Shown one piece after another: positions 1 to 7,368 of a DNA stretch of 38,400 bases. The notes under the pieces are model-generated. The model saw only the letters and a program-made list of their open reading frames with translations. It had not been told where the DNA came from and did no database searches. The stretch's first letter is position 1; each line of letters opens with the position of its first letter. The translations under genes and the position numbers were made by a program. The stretch is from Magnetococcales bacterium (GTDB taxonomy: Bacteria; Pseudomonadota; Magnetococcia; Magnetococcales; Magnetaquicoccaceae): NCBI GenBank assembly GCA_015231775.1, contig JADGAY010000017.1:1-38400 (forward strand). The letters are read 5' to 3'.

Positions 1-16
1 TGTTCGATTCGTGCAG

Positions 17-48
17 GTTTGGTGATTCCATTCATGGAATCACCAAAC
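17..48. repeat. 14-bp perfect inverted repeat over the Nudix stop codon
   Basis: Arms at 17-30 (gtttggtgattcca) and 35-48 are perfect reverse complements around a 4-nt loop. The stop codon of the Nudix gene (32-34, minus strand) lies in the loop. No T-run follows on either strand, so this is not a classical intrinsic terminator. It could protect the mRNA 3' end or act as a weak terminator. Confidence 0.6.
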
Positions 49-490
49 AGCCTCTTAAGGGCGCGACGCGACCGGTGGCACGGAATTGGCGATAATCCGC
101 GAGCACCAGATCGTGATCAAAGGCCAGGGGGGCGGGGATCTCCTCGGGGAGGAGGATTTGCACCGCCTTGGCGTCGTCGGCGGCGCGGGGGGTGCCATGG
201 GCCTCGCCCACGTAGACCGCCGAGGCCGAATGCAACCGGTTGTCCCGGGCCGGGTTGGAGTAGATCCCCAACAGCGCGATCAGGCGCACCGTGAGCGTGG
301 TCTCCTCATAAGCCTCGCGCACCGCCGCCTGTTCGACGCTCTCCTGGTCCCGATCGACGAAACCGCCTGGAATCGCCAGTCCGAACGGCGGGTTCATCCG
401 TTCGATCAGCACGATGGGACGTCCGGGATGGTCGATCAGTTCGATGATCACATCCGCGGCCAGATAGGGGGTTTTCAGTTCTCGTGTCAT
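32..490 (-). CDS. Nudix hydrolase, ADP-ribose pyrophosphatase-like
   Basis: A 152-residue protein of the Nudix family, whose members hydrolyse nucleoside diphosphates linked to another moiety. The Nudix box lies around residues 42-66 (PGGFVDRDQESVEQAAVRE, then AYEET). It keeps the metal-binding REAYEE core at 58-63. It has one extra residue between the leading glycines and Glu50, and Thr65 in place of the usual glycine. The following LGIYSNPARD stretch resembles the YSDPxRD motif of ADP-ribose pyrophosphatase-like members, but the substrate cannot be fixed from sequence. The chosen ATG at 490 has GGGAG about 8 nt upstream. An in-frame ATG at 508 would overlap lipB. The gene starts 5 bp after the lipB stop and is probably cotranscribed with it. 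Confidence 0.88.
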   Translation of the reverse strand: MTRELKTPYLAADVIIELIDHPGRPIVLIERMNPPFGLAIPGGFVDRDQESVEQAAVREAYEETTLTVRLIALLGIYSNPARDNRLHSASAVYVGEAHGTPRAADDAKAVQILLPEEIPAPLAFDHDLVLADYRQFRATGRVAPLRGCLVIP

Positions 491-495
491 GGGTT

Positions 496-1122
496 TCACT
501 CCCGCCATTCCGCCTCGAAGACCTCCTGAAAGGAGGCGACCAGGCGCGCTTCCAACTCGGCGCGAGGCACCGGAGAGCCGAGTTTTTCCAGTGAGGTGAC
601 GCCGCGACCGGCCAACCCGCACGGCACGATGCCGGCAAACGCGTCCAGATCCGGCGCGCGGTTGATGGAAAAGCCATGATACGCCACCCCGTGACGAATG
701 CGAACCCCCAACGCGGCGATTTTTTCGCCGGCCACCCATACGCCGGGGTTGTCCGATTCGCGGCGGGCTTCCACGCCCAATCCGGCCAGGGCGCGGATCA
801 CCGTCTCTTCCAGCTTGATGACGTGGGCCCTGGCGGCATGGATGGCGGGACGGAGATCCCGGAGCACATACCCCACCAACTGTCCGGGACCGTGATAGGT
901 GACCTTGCCGCCGCGATCGGTGACGCGGGTGGGGATGGTGGTGGCGAGGATGTCGGCAGGGGATGCGGAGCGGCCCAGGGTGTAGATCGGGTCGTGTTCG
1001 AGCAGCCAGAAGAGATTGGGCGCCTCGCGGGCGGCGATCGCCTCCACCCGCGCCATCTGCCGCTCCCAGGCCAGATGATAGGCGAGCCGCTCGTCGCGTT
1101 GGTATTCGAACGGCACGTTCAT
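496..1122 (-). CDS. lipB: Lipoyl(octanoyl) transferase LipB
   Basis: This 208-residue cytoplasmic enzyme transfers octanoyl groups from octanoyl-ACP to lipoyl domains of 2-oxoacid dehydrogenases and GcvH, the first step of lipoate synthesis. The family signature RGGKVTYHGPGQLVGY is at residues 70-85. The catalytic Lys134 (GEKIAALG) and the acyl-accepting Cys168 (IVPCGL) are both present, and the length is normal for the family. The ATG at 1122 overlaps the stop of the upstream kinase gene as ATGA, suggesting translational coupling. lipA is not in the window. Pairing with a sensor kinase is unusual and probably positional rather than functional. Confidence 0.96.
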   Translation of the reverse strand: MNVPFEYQRDERLAYHLAWERQMARVEAIAAREAPNLFWLLEHDPIYTLGRSASPADILATTIPTRVTDRGGKVTYHGPGQLVGYVLRDLRPAIHAARAHVIKLEETVIRALAGLGVEARRESDNPGVWVAGEKIAALGVRIRHGVAYHGFSINRAPDLDAFAGIVPCGLAGRGVTSLEKLGSPVPRAELEARLVASFQEVFEAEWRE

Positions 1123-3872
1123 CCGGATGGGGGCATGGTGGGTTCGGGCCCGATGTTGGCGGTGGGCGTCGCCGCGGCATTTTCCACCGTGGATTCCGGA
1201 ATTTGGAGTTCCCGGACGGCCAAAAAGGCCTGCTCGCACTCCATCTCCAACTCGCGGAACAGCTTGCCGGCCTTCAACCACTCCTCGGCGCGCGCCGCCG
1301 CCCCGAGACGCACCGCCTTGAGCTTGAGCCGCTCCGCGCCCAGACCCAGGGCGAGGCGCTTGACCCCTTCGCACTGTTCCCGGGCCCGCCGCCCGTTCTT
1401 TTCGCCCAGGGCCACGCGCAACGGTTCCAACAGGGAGGGCATGCCCTCGAGCAGTCGCTCCGCCGCTTCTCCAAAGGCGATCCGATCCGCCACCGGGGCC
1501 AGGAGTCCCGGCGCCTTGCGCGGCAGCCCCTTTCGGAGCGAGGACTGTTTCGAGGCGGCGCGGGATACGGCGTGCAACAGGTCGAGGGGTCGATACGGCT
1601 TGATGAGGAATTCGTTCATCCCCGAGGCAAAACAGAGCGCCCGTTCCCCCGGCAGGGCGCGGGCGGTCACCGCCACGATGGGGACCATGGCCTGGGCCGT
1701 GCACCCTTCGCGGATGCGCCGGGTCAGTTCATAGCCGTCCATGCGCGGCATGTGCAGATCGGTCAGGACCAAATCGAAGGGCGGACCGGCCTGCATGCGA
1801 TCCAACGCCTCCTGTCCATCCTTGACCGGCACTACCTGGTGACCGGCCTTTTCGAGCAGGTCGGCGGCCAGTTCGCGATTCTCCTCCAGATCCTCGGCCA
1901 GAAGGATGCGCAACGGCTGGGAGGCGGGAAGATTGGCCAGCCAGTTCTCCGGCTCGGGGGTGGTCTCGCGAGCCCGGCCCTCGAGGATCGCCTGGATCGA
2001 GCGCAACAGCGAAAGCCTTTTGACGGGCTTGATGATGGCGATGGTCTCCAGGAGTTCGGCCACCGCCGGCAGATCCTCCAGACGTCGGTTGGTCGGCAAC
2101 AGGATCGCCGCCTTGCCCATCCAGCCGGGATGGCCGGTGAGGGTCTCCAGACGCGCCCCGAGCACCAGGATCATCCGTTCGTCGAGCAGCACCACCTCCC
2201 AGGGGCGGTTTTCGGCGTGGGCGGCATCCAGGGCCGACAACAGCGCCTGCCACTCATCCACCTCCCCGACCATCGCGCCGAACTCGTGCAGGATCTCCGT
2301 GGCGATGGTGCGGCCCATGGGATGGGGATCGGCGATGAGGATGCGCACCCCGGCCAACGCCTGTCCCACCACCGGTCGAATCGGGAGGGAGGGGGCCTCG
2401 GTGGTGGTGTCCGGGGCGTTGCGGCGTCCCGGCGGAAAGCGCAGCAGCACATGAAAAATGCTCCCCTCGCCCCATTCGCTCTCCAGGCGGATGGTGCCGC
2501 CCATCAACGCTGCCAGCATCCGGCTGATGGTCAAGCCCAATCCGGTGCCGCCGAAACGGCGCGTGATCGAACCGTCCGCCTGGGTGAACCGCTCGAAGAT
2601 CCGCGTGTGATGCTCATCCGGGATGCCGATGCCGGTATCCGCCACCGAAAACATCACCCCGAAATCCCGTCCGGCGCCTGTGTCGTCCGCGGGAAACGGA
2701 GCGGGTTCGGCCCGCTGCACCAGAATGGTCACGTCCCCCTCGTCGGTGAACTTGATGGCATTGGCGATCAGGTTGATCAGGATCTGCGACAGACGGTTCG
2801 GGTCGCCGATCACCATGTCCGGCGTATCCGGGGCGATGTAGCAGAAAAGCTCCAGCTCCTTTTCATGCGCCTTGACCGCCACCAGATCGCAGACATTCTC
2901 CACCACCCCGCGCAGATCGAAGGTGATCCGCTCCAGGCGCAATTGACCGGCCTCGATCTTGGCCAGATCCAGGATGCCGTTGATCAGGGTCAGCAGGTTG
3001 TTGGAGGCGTTCTGGACGATGGTCAGCTTGTCGCGCTGCTCTTCGGTGAGTCGCGAGCCGAGCACCAGGTCGGTCATGCCGATGATCGCGGTCATGGGAC
3101 TGCGGATTTCGTGGCTCATGTTGGCCAGGAATTCGTTCTTGGCCTGGTTGGCGGCATTGGCGGCCACCATGGCCTTCTCGAGCTTGGCGGTGCGCTCCTC
3201 GACCATCTCGCGCAGGTGGCTCTGGATGCGCGCCAGACAGGCCTCGGCATGGCGCCGTTCGGTCAGATCCTCGATCACCAGGATGGTGGCCTGGGGGTGA
3301 TCGGTCAAACCTTCGAGGCGGGAGGCGCGCAGGGCCACCGGAACGGTGCTCCCGTCGGCGGCGCGCAACAGGGTTTCGCGTTGGGATGGGGGGGTGAAGT
3401 CCGGTTCACGTTCGCTTGCTGAGCCCGTCTTGACGAAAAGGTCGCCTGCCTGGAGGCCGATCAATTCCGTTGGGGGGGTGCCCCTCAAGCGGGCGAAGGC
3501 CTGGTTGACGGTCTGGATCCGACCCTGGCCGTCGATGACCAGCAGGCCGTTGGCCATGGAGTCGAGGATGTCGTGGTGGTAGCGGTTGAGTTCGACGATG
3601 CGGGCCGCGTCACGGGCCCTTTCCCGTTGATGGGGACGGATCAGCAGACGGTGGGCGAGCAGGGCGACCAGCAGGGCGAACAGCAGGATCACCCCACCTT
3701 CGACCGGCGCGTGGTTCAACTCGGCATCGGCCATGAATCCGGCCACCGCCACCAGGCAGCCGAGCGAATAGGCGAGGATCAGGGGCCAGGCCCCCTTCCC
3801 GAAAACGGTGAAACGTTCGGTTTCCACGCTTTCGGGGTTGGTGGGATCTTCTGTTCGGTGCCGGGCGATCAT
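1119..3872 (-). CDS. Membrane hybrid histidine kinase: PAS, HisKA, HATPase, two receivers, degenerate HPt
   Basis: A 917-residue inner-membrane sensor. Two hydrophobic helices lie at about 28-47 and 60-78, with only a short periplasmic loop. A PAS domain (about 100-205) and a coiled coil lead to HisKA, with phospho-acceptor His254 (NMSHEIRSPM). The ATPase domain (about 350-480) has ADTGIGIP and GGTGLGL. Receiver 1 (about 508-630) has Asp564 and Lys615 but departs from consensus around the phospho-site (LLDERM). Receiver 2 (about 655-770) is canonical, with Asp705 in LTDLHMPRMDG and Lys758. The helical C-terminus (about 800-890) looks like an HPt domain, but the position of the phosphorylated histidine is occupied by Glu835. 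No linked response regulator is seen. The upstream cytidylate-kinase-like gene ends 24 bp before it, and its stop overlaps the lipB start. Its signal is unknown. Confidence 0.93.
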   Translation of the reverse strand: MIARHRTEDPTNPESVETERFTVFGKGAWPLILAYSLGCLVAVAGFMADAELNHAPVEGGVILLFALLVALLAHRLLIRPHQRERARDAARIVELNRYHHDILDSMANGLLVIDGQGRIQTVNQAFARLRGTPPTELIGLQAGDLFVKTGSASEREPDFTPPSQRETLLRAADGSTVPVALRASRLEGLTDHPQATILVIEDLTERRHAEACLARIQSHLREMVEERTAKLEKAMVAANAANQAKNEFLANMSHEIRSPMTAIIGMTDLVLGSRLTEEQRDKLTIVQNASNNLLTLINGILDLAKIEAGQLRLERITFDLRGVVENVCDLVAVKAHEKELELFCYIAPDTPDMVIGDPNRLSQILINLIANAIKFTDEGDVTILVQRAEPAPFPADDTGAGRDFGVMFSVADTGIGIPDEHHTRIFERFTQADGSITRRFGGTGLGLTISRMLAALMGGTIRLESEWGEGSIFHVLLRFPPGRRNAPDTTTEAPSLPIRPVVGQALAGVRILIADPHPMGRTIATEILHEFGAMVGEVDEWQALLSALDAAHAENRPWEVVLLDERMILVLGARLETLTGHPGWMGKAAILLPTNRRLEDLPAVAELLETIAIIKPVKRLSLLRSIQAILEGRARETTPEPENWLANLPASQPLRILLAEDLEENRELAADLLEKAGHQVVPVKDGQEALDRMQAGPPFDLVLTDLHMPRMDGYELTRRIREGCTAQAMVPIVAVTARALPGERALCFASGMNEFLIKPYRPLDLLHAVSRAASKQSSLRKGLPRKAPGLLAPVADRIAFGEAAERLLEGMPSLLEPLRVALGEKNGRRAREQCEGVKRLALGLGAERLKLKAVRLGAAARAEEWLKAGKLFRELEMECEQAFLAVRELQIPESTVENAAATPTANIGPEPTMPPSG

Positions 3873-3896
3873 GGGACCGGTCGCGAAACCATGGGA

Positions 3897-4589
3897 TCAG
3901 GCCGGTTGAACGGGGGTTTGGAATCCAGCCTCGCGCATGGCCGCGATGATCACCTGGACCGCCTGTTCGGGAGAGAACCGGTCGGTGTTGACGGTGATGT
4001 CGAAGCCGTGGTGCGCGCCGGGGAATCGTTTGGCGACCTGTCGCTCGAACTGATCCCGCTCCTTGTTGGTCTCCAGGATCAGCTTTTCGGCCTTGTCTGG
4101 TTTGATGTTCTTGATTTTGGCCAGACGTTGCGCGCAGGTGGCCAGGGATCCTTCCAGGCGCACGCGGAACGCCTTGGTGGGGGAGAGCAGCAGATGGGCG
4201 GCGCGCCCGACGATCACCCCGCCCAGGGGGGCGATGCCGAGGATCACCTTGGCCATGTAGCGGTAGTATTGGTCCGCGGTGATGCTCTTTTTGGAGAAGA
4301 AGGAGATCAGCATCTCATCCACGAGTCCCCGCACATGCTCGTCGAGGCGGGCGAGGAGCTCCTTGTCGCCTTTGGTCTTGTTGACGATGGTGGTGAGGAG
4401 TTCCTTGTCGTAGAGATGCACGCCGAGTCGTTCGGCCAGAAGTTTGGAGGTGTTCGAGCCCGCGGCGCCGTAATAACGGGAGATGGTGACCAGGGGCTTG
4501 GGCATGGCGGGCGCTTCGGTGTGCGTTTCGGGTTCGTAGCGGCCAGCGTCGAGAATGGCCTGGACCAGATGCAACGGAGTGTTCGTCAT
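3897..4589 (-). CDS. Cytidylate kinase-like family protein
   Basis: A 230-residue soluble protein resembling the cytidylate kinase-like P-loop family, which is distinct from housekeeping Cmk. The N-terminal ISRYYGAAGSNTSKLLAERL (36-55) matches the ISRxxGxGGxxIAxxLA pattern of that family. The P-loop there is atypical: GAAGSNTSK replaces GxxxxGK[ST]. YDKELL (60-65) follows, as in the family. A basic helical region (about 150-200) may hold the arginine-rich lid. The true substrate is unknown for most of the family. The ATG at 4589 is preceded by AAAGG at a long spacing; a second Met at residue 29 is a weaker alternative. It is probably cotranscribed with the kinase gene downstream. Confidence 0.8.
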   Translation of the reverse strand: MTNTPLHLVQAILDAGRYEPETHTEAPAMPKPLVTISRYYGAAGSNTSKLLAERLGVHLYDKELLTTIVNKTKGDKELLARLDEHVRGLVDEMLISFFSKKSITADQYYRYMAKVILGIAPLGGVIVGRAAHLLLSPTKAFRVRLEGSLATCAQRLAKIKNIKPDKAEKLILETNKERDQFERQVAKRFPGAHHGFDITVNTDRFSPEQAVQVIIAAMREAGFQTPVQPA

Positions 4590-4701
4590 GGTGTCGTTGG
4601 ACCTTTGGCGGATGCGGGTTTGGCGTGTTGGCGCGATCCTCCCGGGACGCCGATGGGACAGGTGAGCGACCGGGACCGTATGGGTAAGGTGGATTCGTGG
4701 G

Positions 4702-4765
4702 CGCCACGCGAGACGAACCGTGGCGTCCCTCTGGAAGCGACGGCCCGGTCGGACCGGGCCGTCGC
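4702..4765. other. Two stem-loops downstream of ppk2
   Basis: A long GC-rich palindrome spans 4737-4765. Its outer arms GCGACGGCCCG (4737-4747) and CGGGCCGTCGC (4755-4765) pair around a short loop. A second stem, CGCCACG/CGTGGCG, is at 4702-4708 and 4719-4725. On the minus strand both lie after the ppk2 stop and before the next gene. There is no T-tract, so they are more likely mRNA stability or attenuation structures than a simple intrinsic terminator. Confidence 0.5.
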
Positions 4766-4776
4766 ATGCCATGGCA

Positions 4777-5643
4777 TCAGTCGATGCCGATCTCCTCGGC
4801 CACGGTGCGCACCACGCGCTTGTCGTAGTCCAGGAGATCCTTGTTCTTGCCCTTGTAGGGGAGCTGGCTCAGGACATACTTGATGCCATGGATGCGCGCC
4901 CGTTTCTTGTCGTCGGACTTGATGATGGTCCAGGGGCACTCCGGGGTGGAGGAGTAGAAGAACATGTCCTCCTTGGCCTTGGTGTAGTCCTCCCACTTGT
5001 CCTGGGACTCCTTGTCCACCGGGGAGAGCTTCCACTGCTTGAGGGGATCGCTCATGCGGCTGTTGAAGCGGCGCAGTTGCTCTTCCTTGCTGACCGAGAA
5101 GTAGAACTTGAAGAGGATGATGCCGGAGTTGACCAGCATGCGCTCGAATTCCGGCACGGAACGCAGGAACTCCCGCACCTGATCCTTGGAGCAGAAGCCC
5201 ATGACCCGCTCCACGCCGGCGCGGTTGTACCAACTGCGGTCGAACAGGCAGATCTCGCCCGCCGAGGGGAGATGCTGCACATAGCGTTGGAAGTACCACT
5301 GGCTGCGTTCCTGATCGGTGGGCTTCTCCAGGGCGACGACGCGGCAGCCGCGGGGATTCATGTGTTCGATGAACCGCTTGATGGTGCCACCCTTGCCGGA
5401 GGCGTCGCGACCCTCGAAGAGGGCGATTACCTTCAGGCCGTTCTCCTTGACCCAGTTCTGCATCTTCACCAGCTCGATGTGCAGCGGGGTCATGATGCTG
5501 AGGTACTCCTCCTCGGACATCTTTTTGAATTTGGGACGGACGCTGCGTTGCGCCTTCTGGCTCCCCTTGCCGAGGACGATCGGGTGACCGTCGTCGGTGG
5601 CGGCGTCGTTCTGTTTCGCATCATCTTGCATGGTGTTGCTCAT
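4777..5643 (-). CDS. ppk2: Polyphosphate kinase 2 family protein
   Basis: A 288-residue PPK2-family phosphotransferase, which transfers phosphate between polyphosphate and nucleotides, generally making GTP or ATP from polyP. Walker A is at 78-87 (GRDASGKGGT). Walker B and the lid are at 133-141 (LFDRSWYNR) and the adjacent AGVERVMGFC. FEGRDASGKG and the PRG-C-RVVAL-KPT context are diagnostic. One full-length kinase domain indicates the single-domain class. The chosen ATG at 5643 has GGGAG 7 nt upstream; an in-frame ATG at 5661 lacks a ribosome-binding site. The gene is divergent from a CHAD-domain gene, whose family is linked to polyP, which supports a shared polyphosphate role. Confidence 0.94.
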   Translation of the reverse strand: MSNTMQDDAKQNDAATDDGHPIVLGKGSQKAQRSVRPKFKKMSEEEYLSIMTPLHIELVKMQNWVKENGLKVIALFEGRDASGKGGTIKRFIEHMNPRGCRVVALEKPTDQERSQWYFQRYVQHLPSAGEICLFDRSWYNRAGVERVMGFCSKDQVREFLRSVPEFERMLVNSGIILFKFYFSVSKEEQLRRFNSRMSDPLKQWKLSPVDKESQDKWEDYTKAKEDMFFYSSTPECPWTIIKSDDKKRARIHGIKYVLSQLPYKGKNKDLLDYDKRVVRTVAEEIGID

Positions 5644-6025
5644 TCCGTTCTCCCGCGGCATCTGTGAATTGTGAGGAAGTTGGTATATCTCGAAAAAAAT
5701 GGGATTCAGCCGTGGTTTGACCAGGTCGCGCACCCCTCCCCTTGTTTGAGAAGCGGGGGCGTTTCGGGCGTTTTTTTTGCCCAAGACCAGTTTATCCCGC
5801 CATTCGCAAGGCCTCCCCATCATAAAGCGCGCTTGCGCGCATGTCCACCTTTCCCTGGTTGATTTCGCGATGCAGCATGCATTTTTTCCATTTAACGCAA
5901 AGCGGCTTGTTAGGGATTCGGAGTTTGGGGTAAGATGGAAAAAAATACGGCAAGAAAGAAATGCGCACACGCTCTACTCTATTTTAGATTGCGCGATCAT
6001 AGACTAATTATCTTGGAAACGGTAC
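5644..6025. promoter_or_regulatory. Divergent ppk2/CHAD intergenic region with candidate promoter
   Basis: This 382-bp region between divergent genes becomes AT-rich towards the CHAD gene. A candidate sigma-70 promoter for the CHAD gene has TTGTTA at 5907-5912 and TAAGAT at 5931-5936 with an 18-bp spacer; each hexamer matches 4 of 6 consensus positions. The leader would be about 80 nt. I saw no convincing promoter for ppk2 and no supported small gene. Confidence 0.35.
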
Positions 6026-6973
6026 ATGAGCGAAATGAAAATGAACGCCACGGTGAAGAACAAGAGTGCGGCACTCAAGGACAAACAGACCACGGGCGAG
6101 GCCTTTGGGTCGATTCTGAAACACAATTTAGGGGCGCTGCGGGAGTGGGCGCCGATCGCCTACCGGGGCGAGGAGATTGAGGGCGTGCATCAGGCGCGTG
6201 TGTCGTTGCGGCGCATGCGTTCGGCGTTGGGGCTGTTCCGCAAGGCGATTCCCCGCGCCATCACCGATCCCTGGAGCGCGGAGATGAGTTGGATCGCCTC
6301 CACCATGGGGGCGGCGCGGGATCTGGACGTGTTCATCTCCGAGGGGTTGAAGGTGACCGCTGGCAAGATCCCCCTGGAGGCCGGCGAAAAGAAACTCACC
6401 GCCCTGGCCATCCAGCGGCGCGAGGAGGCGTATCGCCAGGTGCGCGAGATGATGGACAGCGACCGTTACAAGAAATTCATGCGCGACTTTCCGCGCTGGC
6501 TGGACGACGCCGCCTGGCAGGATCTCAACGATCTGCCGGAGGATATCCGCCGCCGCATGCACCGGGGGATTCGTCTTTACGCCGCCTCGATGCTCAACAA
6601 ACGGATGTCGATGACCCTGGGATACGGCGAGCGCATCGCCGAGATGGATCATGTGGAGCTGCACGCCCTGCGCATCGAATGCAAGAAGCTGCGCTATGCG
6701 TTGGAGTTCTTCATGCCGCTCTTCTCCGAGAAGGGGATGTCCAGCTTCACGCTCCATCTCAAGGGGTTGCAGGACATCCTTGGCGTGATGAACGATGTTT
6801 CGGTGATGCCGGGTCTGTTGGAGAAGATCCTGGCCGGATCGACCGATCTGGAGACCCTTGAGTACGCCGGGGCCATCATCGGCTGGCGCTCCCGCCAGTA
6901 CGAGGAGGTGCGCGGTCAGCTCGACGCCCGCTGGGAAGAGTTCTCCAGCTCCGCCATGCCGTGGATGAAGTGA
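6026..6973 (+). CDS. CHAD domain-containing protein
   Basis: A 315-residue cytoplasmic protein made largely of a CHAD domain, an all-helical fold with conserved histidines and basic residues. Characterised CHAD domains bind inorganic polyphosphate and target granules. Visible hallmarks are GVHQARVSLRRMRSAL with His55, the ARDLDVF stretch (98-104), His213 in LHALRIECKKLRYALEFF, and LQDILGVMNDVSV near the C-terminus. No CYTH (triphosphate tunnel metalloenzyme) domain is fused, although CHAD and CYTH are often joined. Start choice is uncertain because Met4 and Met6 are also available and the ribosome-binding site is weak. It is divergent from ppk2 and followed about 135 bp later by a terminator. 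Confidence 0.93.
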   Translation: MSEMKMNATVKNKSAALKDKQTTGEAFGSILKHNLGALREWAPIAYRGEEIEGVHQARVSLRRMRSALGLFRKAIPRAITDPWSAEMSWIASTMGAARDLDVFISEGLKVTAGKIPLEAGEKKLTALAIQRREEAYRQVREMMDSDRYKKFMRDFPRWLDDAAWQDLNDLPEDIRRRMHRGIRLYAASMLNKRMSMTLGYGERIAEMDHVELHALRIECKKLRYALEFFMPLFSEKGMSSFTLHLKGLQDILGVMNDVSVMPGLLEKILAGSTDLETLEYAGAIIGWRSRQYEEVRGQLDARWEEFSSSAMPWMK

Positions 6974-7108
6974 TCTTGATCCCGGCCATCATGATCCGAA
7001 CCTGCAGGGGCGTTGTGAGCGTCTCGTGATGCATCTGCCAGGGTTTCCGTGGAACGCCGTGTCTGAGGGTGCTTCCCCGGTCATGACAAATTGGCGCTCG
7101 AATCTCCC

Positions 7109-7143
7109 AAAAAAAAAGCCACCCGAAAGGGTGGTTTTTTTTT
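7109..7143. terminator. Bidirectional intrinsic terminator
   Basis: A 6-bp GC stem (CCACCC at 7119-7124, GGGTGG at 7129-7134) has a GAAA tetraloop, a G.T closing pair, an A-tract on the left (7109-7117) and a T-tract on the right (7135-7143). It would work on both strands. It ends the CHAD transcript and insulates the downstream kinase promoter. Confidence 0.85.
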
Positions 7144-7244
7144 GGGGAGAGCGGGACGCATCGACGTCACGAATTCTCCGAAAGTTCTGATTATCCCATT
7201 TGAGGCGTGAATGTTCGGTCTGGAGGTAATGATATAAGAAAAAC

Positions 7245-7287
7245 TTGCAATCGTTTTGCAATGTCGCGGATAATGATCATGGATCAC
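7245..7287 (+). promoter_or_regulatory. Candidate promoter with overlapping Fur-box-like sequence
   Basis: TTGCAA (7245-7250), an 18-bp spacer and GATAAT (7269-7274) form a plausible sigma-70 promoter about 90 nt upstream of the hybrid kinase start. From 7269 the 19-mer GATAATGATCATGGATCAC matches the classical Fur box at 13 of 19 positions, including the first nine. A repressor bound there would cover the -10 element. The sequence between 6974 and 7244 holds only the terminator and no supported gene. Confidence 0.35.
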
Positions 7288-7368
7288 AGTCCGGGTCGAG
7301 AGGCGTGCTCATGCGGGCATGCGACGGCTGAAGCCAGGCATCCCAACCTGAACTTGGGCTGAAACGGC

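Noticed and set aside
963-3422. An 819-codon plus-strand open frame opposite the first hybrid kinase
   Set aside because: It has no recognisable domain and unnatural Gly/Arg/His/Gln composition. It is a shadow of the minus-strand kinase.
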